This document shows positions 16,545 through 22,557 of a DNA stretch of 51,061 bases, piece after piece (the stretch's first letter is position 1; each line of letters begins with the position of its first letter). Source of the stretch: JADCCX01 sp031378805. Lineage in GTDB: Bacteria > Pseudomonadota > Alphaproteobacteria > Rhizobiales > Beijerinckiaceae. The notes beneath the pieces were generated by a model, which was not told where the DNA came from, did not search any database, and saw only the letters and a list, made by a program, of their open reading frames with translations. The stretch is from the NCBI GenBank assembly GCA_031378805.1, contig JANNEO010000020.1, positions 1 through 51,061 of the forward strand, read 5' to 3'. A program made the translations under genes and the position numbers.

Positions 16545-16863
16545 GAACCCTCTCCCCGAGGGGGAGAGGGCAGGGTGAGGGGGTTGCGGTGCTGAACAAG
16601 CGCGATGAAGCGAAAGCCAAGGACAAGCGCGAAACGGAGAAGGATGCGCCCGCCGCCGGATTTTTCGGAGGATTGGTTGTTGGCCGACCCCCAACGATGT
16701 GCCGCAGAATTAAGCGAAGAGCGGCGGGTAGCGTTCCTTCTCCCATCCAGATCGGGCTTGCCCGATCTGGATGGGAGAAGGCTAGGATGAGGGGGAACGG
16801 AGCCAAGAATTCCTGGCACCGCAACCCCCTCACCCTGCCCTCTCCCCCTCGGGGAGAGGGTTC
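16545..16863. repeat. 48-bp perfect inverted repeat pair (REP/BIME-like)
   Basis: The 48 bases at 16545-16592 recur, perfectly inverted, at 16816-16863. Each arm contains its own palindrome (CCCTCTCCCC-GAG-GGGGAGAGGG) and a GC-rich extension AGGGTGAGGGGGTTGCGG. This is the pattern of intergenic REP elements found in mirrored pairs. The segment fills the roughly 400 bp between mutS and the higA-like gene. The 223 bp between the arms hold another palindrome and no credible gene; open frames across the arms are artefacts of the repeat. Confidence 0.95.
16736..16781. repeat. 21-bp perfect hairpin nested inside the larger repeat
   Basis: A 21-base arm CCTTCTCCCATCCAGATCGGG at 16736-16756 and its exact complement at 16761-16781 are separated by CTTG. 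The flanks (TTCC before, TAGGATGAGGGGGAA after) resemble the flanking words of the larger element, so this is a second, different repeat unit placed within the first. There is no run of T after it, so it is not a classical terminator. Confidence 0.9.
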
Positions 16864-16937
16864 TTCGTAGCGGTGCTGACATGACAATCGCGCATGAATT
16901 TGCCAGAATGGTTTCACTTAATCGTCAGGAGCAAACC

Positions 16938-17228
16938 ATGCCCATGAAGAACCCGCCGCATCCCGGGCGCGGTCTGCGCGATGACCTCGAGGCATTGGGC
17001 CTGTCAGTGGCCGATGCAGCACGCGGGCTGGGTGTCACGCGCCAGCAGCTCTACAAGGTGATCAATGGCCAGAGCGCCATCAGCTCGGAGATGGCCATCC
17101 GACTTGAGAAGGGCATCGGCACGAGCGCCGAAACGTGGCTGCGGATGCAGGCGGCGTTTGATCTGGCAGCGGCACGGAGGGTCGGAGTGGTTGTGGGGGT
17201 AGTGAGGTTGGAGAAGCGGGCGGCTTGA
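16938..17228 (+). CDS. HigA-type antitoxin / XRE regulator, without partner toxin
   Basis: A 96-residue HigA (VapI-like) helix-turn-helix protein: NPPHPGRGLRDDLEALGLSV, the recognition region AARGLGVTRQQLYKVINGQ, and AETWLRMQAAFDLAAAR. HigA normally binds the HigB RNase toxin and represses their operon. No HigB reading frame or remnant was found in the 400 bp upstream, which are filled by repeats, nor downstream. ATG 16938 is preceded by CAGGA at good distance; an upstream in-frame ATG at 16881 lacks one. It may be an orphan regulator or a leftover of a lost module. Confidence 0.85.
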   Translation: MPMKNPPHPGRGLRDDLEALGLSVADAARGLGVTRQQLYKVINGQSAISSEMAIRLEKGIGTSAETWLRMQAAFDLAAARRVGVVVGVVRLEKRAA

Positions 17229-17230
17229 GG

Positions 17231-17266
17231 GAGGAGTTCATGCAATTGAGATCATGTCCCTGTAAT
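17231..17266 (+). repeat. Short direct repeat, copy 1
   Basis: This copy starts just after the higA stop. It shares the core TGCAATTSAGATCATGTC and the following YCYGTAAT with a second copy at 17409-17446 and, partly, a third at 17448-17471. The purine-rich lead GAGGAGT is also shared. It directly precedes the antitoxin pseudogene. The origin is unknown; it may mark an old duplication or insertion edge. Confidence 0.7.
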
Positions 17267-17273
17267 CCCGTAA

Positions 17274-17408
17274 TCCGCAAAGCGGCTAGGTATCACGCAG
17301 CCGAGGTTGAATGACCTGCTGTGAGGCCGGATCGGAAAGTTTTCGCTGGATGCACTGATGAACCTCGCGGCAGCGGCGGGGCTTGAGGTGGAGCCGAGGG
17401 CGGCATGA
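17274..17408 (+). pseudogene. Degenerate XRE/HigA-like antitoxin fragment
   Basis: Reading from 17274 gives SAKRLGITQPRLNDLL, then a stop (TGA at 17322), then GRIGKFSLDALMNLAAAAGL, ending in a normal TGA at 17406-17408. Together these are the helix-turn-helix and C-terminal half of an XRE antitoxin of the HTH_37 type, where the internal TGA stands in place of an expected Arg codon (CGA to TGA is one change). The N-terminal half is missing and is replaced by the direct repeat copy 1. It is not related closely to the intact higA-like gene just upstream, so this was a second, distinct antitoxin. Confidence 0.75.
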
Positions 17409-17471
17409 AGGGAGTATTGATGCAATTCAGATCATGTCTCCGTAATTCAATTCGGATCATGTCTACGTAAC
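17409..17471 (+). repeat. Short direct repeat, copies 2 and 3
   Basis: Copy 2 (17409-17446) matches copy 1 with a few changes and one shifted base. Copy 3 (17448-17471) repeats only CAATTCGGATCATGTCTACG and a few further bases. Copy 2 begins right after the pseudogene stop, as copy 1 begins right after the higA stop, so each antitoxin end is followed by the same element. AT-rich DNA starts here. Confidence 0.7.
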
Positions 17472-17498
17472 TTCAATTTATCTAAATTTAATTTAGCA

Positions 17499-18812
17499 TT
17501 ATTCTTCAGTACGCTTCTCTGCACAGTTAAATATATCACTTCCCTTTTTATTTTGACGCTCGCAGTCTTTAATGGCGCGTATTAATCTTTGAGTGCCATA
17601 GTCTCGCCCAGACTCTAGTGGCATCTTGTTAAGGAAGCACCAGCGCGTTATAAACCTCACTTCATAATAAGATATGTTAGGCAATGCAGATTTAATATCT
17701 CGATTGCAGGCTTGAATAATCTGACCGCTCGGCTCGATCCTAACTTCGTCGAGAATTTTATTCCAAAGTGGACTGCGACTGCTTAATTCAAGCGATTGTG
17801 AGCGGATTGGCACCGGACCTAGTTCTGGAAATCGCGCGCAAGAATCCCGCAACTGCCGCGCCGCTTGCTCCCAACCGTCTCCGAGTTGACTCAATTTCAT
17901 CGCTTCTCGTCCGACCTGTAACTGCAGGTCGCTGGCGCGCAAATCGTGTACTATCGGATGTTCCTTGGGGATGTTGAAAGAGACCGACATGGCTCCAGCG
18001 CCGCCGCCCCAATTTTTATGATGGTCAATAACCAGACGACGGCCACCAATCAGGGCGGAAGCGGTAATTAAATTTCCGACATCTGATGAAGTCACAGAAG
18101 ACAAACTAATTACCCGACCGTCGCTATGGCAGCTTATTGTAATATGATCGAAATCTTTCCAATTTGGAGCATTGAGTGTTATCGAGAATTCTCGATGGCG
18201 ATTATTGTTAATGGATACCGTACTAAATAACCACTCTTTCTTTCCAGGTTCCGCAGGGGCGCTGGCGTTTTTGGTCGTCTTTAAACCTGAATATTCCCTC
18301 CATTTCGACGAATCAAAATATTTAAAATTCTCGGCAAAAGCAGCATCTTGCTCTTCAAAGCGTTCAAATTCTTTCGTCAAATCAACTATACCACCATTTC
18401 CAATAAAACTAATCGCGATCCGATGCGTTGTTGAGAATACAGTCAAATGAACCTTAATTGTCGACTCGTCACCAAAATTCCCGCATGTTGCTTGAATGTT
18501 TGTAGATACGCTTGACGGAGTGGTTTGCGTAACCTCGCAAATCGTTTCATGAAAACGGATGTTTCGACCGTTAAACTTAATCCGCATATTCCCATCATGC
18601 ATATCCAGTGATTCTTTGGTGGGAGACTGGTTGAACTCTTTAACGTTATTTTTTGCGTCAACTATCCTCCGAATAGCATAAAATCCATCGGGCAGATTTC
18701 CCTCAGTAGAAATTGGGGGGATTACGAGGCGAGGCAATGGTGTGCCGCCAGGTTGGGCCTGTACTGTGGCGGCTGCCAGTAAAAAAAGAATTGATGCAAT
18801 TGCGAGTTTCAT
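17499..18812 (-). CDS. Exported protein of unknown function
   Basis: A 437-residue protein that I do not recognise. It has a clean signal peptide (MKLAIASILFLLAAATVQAQ) and no later membrane segment, so it is periplasmic or secreted. The mature part has eight cysteines, an even number consistent with disulfides. It is rich in Asn, Ser, Thr and Ile and appears mostly beta-structured in the first 300 residues; the last 110 are more helical and hold five of the cysteines. Base composition is clearly more AT-rich than its neighbours, pointing to horizontal transfer. It lies between antitoxin remnants on one side and a palindromic element on the other. No clear ribosome site precedes the ATG. Confidence 0.75.
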   Translation of the reverse strand: MKLAIASILFLLAAATVQAQPGGTPLPRLVIPPISTEGNLPDGFYAIRRIVDAKNNVKEFNQSPTKESLDMHDGNMRIKFNGRNIRFHETICEVTQTTPSSVSTNIQATCGNFGDESTIKVHLTVFSTTHRIAISFIGNGGIVDLTKEFERFEEQDAAFAENFKYFDSSKWREYSGLKTTKNASAPAEPGKKEWLFSTVSINNNRHREFSITLNAPNWKDFDHITISCHSDGRVISLSSVTSSDVGNLITASALIGGRRLVIDHHKNWGGGAGAMSVSFNIPKEHPIVHDLRASDLQLQVGREAMKLSQLGDGWEQAARQLRDSCARFPELGPVPIRSQSLELSSRSPLWNKILDEVRIEPSGQIIQACNRDIKSALPNISYYEVRFITRWCFLNKMPLESGRDYGTQRLIRAIKDCERQNKKGSDIFNCAEKRTEE

Positions 18813-18934
18813 GACGCAATATCCAATCCGAAAGACGAGCGAAATGCAATGGATTTCTGGGTTAACGGCTTACAGGCGACATACACCAAATTGCATAAAC
18901 ACTCCCGAACTGCAGCTTGCGCTCTATCCTGACC

Positions 18935-18998
18935 ACAAAGCGGGGACATCTACCTTTTTCTCCGCTGCGCTCCGAAAAAAGGAAGCAGTCCCCGTTTT
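18935..18998. repeat. Palindromic repeat upstream of purL
   Basis: An imperfect hairpin with arms CGGGGACATCTACCTTTTTC and GAAAAAAGGAAGCAGTCCCCG around a loop TCCGCTGCGCTCC. It stands 32 bp before the purL start. The GGGGAC/GTCCCC ends and the T-rich and A-rich stems are typical of a dispersed repeat. In the minus direction it could also act as a barrier for transcription of the neighbouring exported-protein gene. Confidence 0.75.
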
Positions 18999-19029
18999 GC
19001 TCATTCGCGCGCTCTGCTAAGCGAAGCGC

Positions 19030-21234
19030 ATGACTCTTCCCTCAGAACCCGCCATCACCCCCGATCTCATCAAGGCTCACGGCCTGAAACCGGACGAATA
19101 TGCCCGCTTCCTCGCGCTTGTGGGGCGCACGCCGACCTTCACGGAACTCGGCATCGTGTCCGCCATGTGGAACGAGCATTGCTCCTACAAATCCTCGAAG
19201 ATTCACCTCAAGACGCTGCCCACCAAAGGGCCACGCGTGGTCTATGGCCCCGGTGAGAACGCGGGCGTGGTCGATATCGGCGACGGGGATGTCGTGGTGT
19301 TCAAGATGGAGAGCCATAACCACCCCTCCTATATCGAGCCGTACCAGGGCGCGACGACGGGCGTCGGCGGCATTCTGCGCGATGTCTTCACCATGGGGGC
19401 GCGGCCCATCGCGGCTTTGAACTTTCTGCGCTTTGGTGCGCCGGAACATCCCCGGACGAAGCAGCTCGTGTCCGGCGTCGTCGCGGGCATCGGCGGCTAT
19501 GGCAACTCGTTTGGCGTGCCGACCGTGGGCGGTTCCGTCGGCTTCCATGCGCGCTACAACGGCAATTGCCTCGTCAACGCCATGGCGGTTGGTTTGGCGA
19601 AGCGCGACGGCATTTTCACTTCGCAGGCCACGGGCGTGGGCCTGCCCATTGTCTATCTCGGCTCCAAGACCGGGCGCGATGGCATCCACGGCGCGACCAT
19701 GGCATCGGCGGAATTCGATGATGCCTCGGAGGAAAAGCGCCCCACCGTGCAGGTCGGCGATCCCTTCGCGGAAAAGCTGCTGCTGGAGGCCTGCCTCGAG
19801 ATCATGGCGAAGGGCTGCGTCGTCGCCATCCAGGACATGGGTGCTGCGGGCCTCACATGCTCCGCCGTCGAGATGGGGGCAAAGGGTGATCTGGGTGTCG
19901 AAATGAACCTCGATCATTTGCCCTGCCGCGAGGAGGGCATGAGCGCTTACGAGATGATGCTGTCGGAAAGCCAGGAGCGGATGCTCATGGTCCTGCACCC
20001 TGCGAAGGAGGCGGAGGCCCGCGCCATCTTCACGAAATGGGGGCTGGATTTCGCCGTCGTCGGCCACACCACGGATACGCTGCGTTTCGTGATCAAGCAC
20101 GGCGGCGAGGTGAAGGCCGATCTGCCGATCAAGGATCTGGGCGATCAGGCGCCTGAATATGACCGGCCATGGGTCGAGCCGACAAAACGACCTGTGCTGA
20201 GTGCGGCTGATATCGCGCCTGTCATGGACAACCGCGCCGCTCTGCTGAAGCTGATCGGCTCGCCCGATTTCTGCTCCAAGCGCTGGGTCTGGGAGCAGTA
20301 TGATTCCATCATTGGCGGCAACACTCTGCAGCGCCCGGGTGGCGATGCCGCCGTGGTGCGCATCCATGATGGCCCCAAGGGTCTGGCGCTCACCGTGGAT
20401 TGCACGCCGCGCTACATCGAGGCGGATCCGTTCGAGGGCGGCAAGCAGGCCGTGGCCGAGACGTGGCGCAACATCACGGCTTCGGGCGGGTTGCCCATCG
20501 CCATCACGGACAATCTCAACTTCGGCAACCCTGAGCGCCCGGAGATCATGGGCCAGCTGGTGTTTGCTATCCGTGGCATTGGTGAGGCTTGCCGGGCGCT
20601 GGATTATCCCGTCGTTTCGGGCAACGTCTCCCTCTACAACGAGACCAACGGGCAGGCGATCCTGCCGACGCCGTCCATTGGCGGCGTAGGATTGCTGGCG
20701 GATGTGACCAAGCACATGACCGTCGGCTTCAAGGCTGTTGGCGAGCATGTGCTGCTGATTGGCGCGACGGCAGGATGGCTTGGAGCCTCGGCGTATCTCG
20801 AAACGCTGGCCGGACGTGCGGAGGGCGCACCGCCGCCGGTTGATTTGGCTGCCGAAAAGCGCAATGGCGACTTCGTGCGCGGATTGATCCTCGCGGGGCG
20901 TTTCACAGCCGTGCATGATTGCTCGGATGGCGGGCTGGCCGTGGCGCTGGCCGAGATGGCGATGGCGGGTGACGTGGGTTGCGTGGTGCAGGAGATGGAC
21001 CCGGCGCTGCCGGCGCACGCCTTCCTGTTCGGTGAGGACCAGGCGCGGTATGTGGTTTCCGCCAGCGAAGCCGAAGCTACAAGGATCACGGCAGAGGCCG
21101 CGAGAGCGGGCGTGCCAGTGCGGTTCCTGGGTGTGACCGCAGGGCAATCGTTGACGCTGCCCGGCGAGACGCCCATATCACTCGATGAGTTGCGTACGGC
21201 CCATGAGGGCTGGCTGCCGAGTTATATGCGTTAG
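19030..21234 (+). CDS. purL: Phosphoribosylformylglycinamidine synthase subunit PurL
   Basis: The 734-residue ATP-dependent synthetase subunit of FGAM synthase in purine biosynthesis, of the small type that works with PurS and PurQ. It has the tandem AIR-synthetase-like domains: MWNEHCSYKSSK near residue 40 with the conserved His, the GPGENAGVVDIGDG and MESHNHPS nucleotide-binding strands, and the second-half counterpart with DNLNFGNPERPE and HDCSDGGLAVALAEM. purS and purQ are not in the window. It is followed by bolA, a common alphaproteobacterial order, with a single repeat unit between them. Confidence 0.97.
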   Translation: MTLPSEPAITPDLIKAHGLKPDEYARFLALVGRTPTFTELGIVSAMWNEHCSYKSSKIHLKTLPTKGPRVVYGPGENAGVVDIGDGDVVVFKMESHNHPSYIEPYQGATTGVGGILRDVFTMGARPIAALNFLRFGAPEHPRTKQLVSGVVAGIGGYGNSFGVPTVGGSVGFHARYNGNCLVNAMAVGLAKRDGIFTSQATGVGLPIVYLGSKTGRDGIHGATMASAEFDDASEEKRPTVQVGDPFAEKLLLEACLEIMAKGCVVAIQDMGAAGLTCSAVEMGAKGDLGVEMNLDHLPCREEGMSAYEMMLSESQERMLMVLHPAKEAEARAIFTKWGLDFAVVGHTTDTLRFVIKHGGEVKADLPIKDLGDQAPEYDRPWVEPTKRPVLSAADIAPVMDNRAALLKLIGSPDFCSKRWVWEQYDSIIGGNTLQRPGGDAAVVRIHDGPKGLALTVDCTPRYIEADPFEGGKQAVAETWRNITASGGLPIAITDNLNFGNPERPEIMGQLVFAIRGIGEACRALDYPVVSGNVSLYNETNGQAILPTPSIGGVGLLADVTKHMTVGFKAVGEHVLLIGATAGWLGASAYLETLAGRAEGAPPPVDLAAEKRNGDFVRGLILAGRFTAVHDCSDGGLAVALAEMAMAGDVGCVVQEMDPALPAHAFLFGEDQARYVVSASEAEATRITAEAARAGVPVRFLGVTAGQSLTLPGETPISLDELRTAHEGWLPSYMR

Positions 21235-21251
21235 AGTGTTGCTTTGGCGTC

Positions 21252-21286
21252 GTGCGAGCGAAGCGAGCCTCGAAGGACGCAAAACG
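21252..21286. repeat. Solo palindromic repeat unit between purL and bolA
   Basis: The run GTGCGAGCGAAGCGAGCCTC followed by GAAGGACGCAAAACG matches, with few changes, part of the 51-bp unit found as a mirrored pair at 36742-36864. Here it is alone and partial. It is evidence that the element family is dispersed over the chromosome. Confidence 0.65.
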
Positions 21287-21327
21287 ACGATGCAGTGCTT
21301 TTGAACCCTTGCGAAGGACCAATCTCA

Positions 21328-21561
21328 ATGCCCATGGCCGCCGCTGATATCGAGCGCATGATCAAGGATGGCATCCCGGATGCCACGGTCGAGATCAAGG
21401 ATCTGGCCGGCGATGGCGACCACTACGCAGCGACTGTCATTTCACCCGCCTTCAAGGGCCTGCCCAAGGTGCGCCAGCACCAGATGGTCTATGCCGCGCT
21501 GAAGGGCAACATGGGCGGCGTGCTGCACGCGCTGGCATTGACGACGGGCGCACCGGAGTGA
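21328..21561 (+). CDS. bolA: BolA family protein
   Basis: A 77-residue BolA-like protein. Such proteins bind monothiol glutaredoxins and [2Fe-2S] clusters and take part in iron-sulfur handling and stress morphology. The typical order is seen: IERMIKDGIPDATVEIKDL, DHYAATVISPAFKG, then LPKVRQHQMVYAAL and GGVLHALALTT. Here the His in VRQHQMVY and that in GDHYAA are in family positions. The ATG 21328 is preceded by GAAGGA. The monothiol glutaredoxin gene that often follows bolA is not present; xerC converges from the other side. Confidence 0.93.
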   Translation: MPMAAADIERMIKDGIPDATVEIKDLAGDGDHYAATVISPAFKGLPKVRQHQMVYAALKGNMGGVLHALALTTGAPE

Positions 21562-21576
21562 CTTACGACTCGGTGG

Positions 21577-22503
21577 TTAAGCCCTGGGATGTGCGGCCCG
21601 GTAGCTCGCCATCAGCCGGTTCATGTCCACCGCCGTGTAGATCTGCGTGCTCGACAGCGAGGCATGGCCCAGCAGTTCCTGGATAGTCCGGAGGTCGCCA
21701 CCCCGCCCCAGCAGATGCGTAGCGAAGGAATGGCGCAGCGCGTGTGGCGTGGCGCTTTCCGGTAGGCCAAGGGCACCCCTGAGAGAGGCCATAGCGAGCT
21801 GGATGATCCTGGGGCTGAGCGGTCCCCCCTTCTGGCCCACGAACAGCGGACCTTCCGGCGGCAAGACATAGGGGCAGAGCGCGAGATAATCCTCGATCAG
21901 CTTCGACACCTGCGGCAGCACCGGCACGCCGCGCATTTTGTTGCCCTTGCCGGTGACCGTGAGGCCATCGCGTCCATCCGGCGCATCCTTGCGGCGCAGC
22001 GACAGCGCCTCGGCAATGCGCAAGCCTGACCCATAGAGCAGTGACAGCACCGCAGCGTCCCTTGCCAGAACCCATTGCGGCCGGGCCTCGCCTGCTCTCA
22101 GATCGGCATCAGTCAAGGCACGGGCTGCCTGGGGAGGCAGGGGCTTGGGCAGGCCCTTGGCAAGGCGCGGGCTGCGCACCGCGGAAAAAGGCGAGGCGAC
22201 GGCCTGCCCCTCGCGTTCAAGATAACGGAACAGCGACCGGAGTGCCGCCAGCTGGCGCATCAGCGTGCGGCTCTCGATGCCCGCGCGACGACGCTCCGCC
22301 ATGAAGGCGCGGATGTCGGCGGGCTTCAATGTCTTGAGCGCGGGGAGCGCGGGCGCAGCGCCCAGATAGCCCGCCAGAAAGGTGAAGAACTGGCGTGTGT
22401 CGCGGCCATAAGCTTCCAGCGTGCCTGCAGCCAAGCGCCGCTCGGTGGCGAGGTGGCCAAGCCAGTTGCGGGAAGCCATGACGATGTCTGGTGAAATCAG
22501 CAT
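21577..22503 (-). CDS. xerC: Site-specific tyrosine recombinase XerC
   Basis: A 308-residue integrase-family recombinase that, with XerD, resolves chromosome dimers at dif. The N-terminal SAM-like DNA-binding domain (residues 10-95) is followed by the catalytic domain. The catalytic residues are visible: Arg in GSGLRIAEAL, Lys in TGKGNKMR, His and Arg in HALRHSFATH, His in LGHASLSSTQIY and the nucleophile Tyr just after. ATG 22503 gives the expected length. XerC is preferred over XerD because of its position back-to-back with priA, as in related genomes. It converges on bolA with 15 bp between stops. Confidence 0.92.
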   Translation of the reverse strand: MLISPDIVMASRNWLGHLATERRLAAGTLEAYGRDTRQFFTFLAGYLGAAPALPALKTLKPADIRAFMAERRRAGIESRTLMRQLAALRSLFRYLEREGQAVASPFSAVRSPRLAKGLPKPLPPQAARALTDADLRAGEARPQWVLARDAAVLSLLYGSGLRIAEALSLRRKDAPDGRDGLTVTGKGNKMRGVPVLPQVSKLIEDYLALCPYVLPPEGPLFVGQKGGPLSPRIIQLAMASLRGALGLPESATPHALRHSFATHLLGRGGDLRTIQELLGHASLSSTQIYTAVDMNRLMASYRAAHPRA

Positions 22504-22516
22504 GGCCCAATGTCGC

Positions 22517-22549
22517 CGATTGGGCTTAAAGCTCCATGAAGCCCAATCG
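22517..22549. promoter_or_regulatory. 11-bp perfect dyad between xerC and priA
   Basis: CGATTGGGCTT (22517-22527) and its exact complement AAGCCCAATCG (22539-22549) are separated by 11 bp. They lie in the 54-bp gap between the divergent xerC and priA start codons. A further half-site GCCCAAT lies at 22505-22511, beside the xerC start. The geometry fits an operator controlling both genes, or a cruciform/mRNA hairpin in the leaders. No known factor was assigned. Confidence 0.5.
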
Positions 22550-22557
22550 ACGGAATC

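Noticed and set aside
16589..16870. A 93-residue open frame ending in a Leu-Thr-Leu-Pro-Ser-Pro-type peptide.
   Set aside because: It reads through the inverted repeat arms; such peptides are well-known artefacts of translated REP elements.
13571..16882. A 1103-residue open frame on the minus strand, antisense to mutY and mutS.
   Set aside because: It has no recognisable domain, is rich in Arg, His and Gln as expected for the reverse of GC-rich codons, and mutY and mutS are certain on the other strand.
16593..16937. Search for a HigB toxin gene or fragment upstream of the HigA-type gene.
   Set aside because: Both strands were read in all frames; only repeat sequence and short unconvincing frames were found.
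19042..21147. A 701-residue minus-strand open frame across purL.
   Set aside because: Shadow of the purL codon bias; no start signal or domain. The same applies to the long antisense frames over ntrC, priA, hflX and the ATPase gene.
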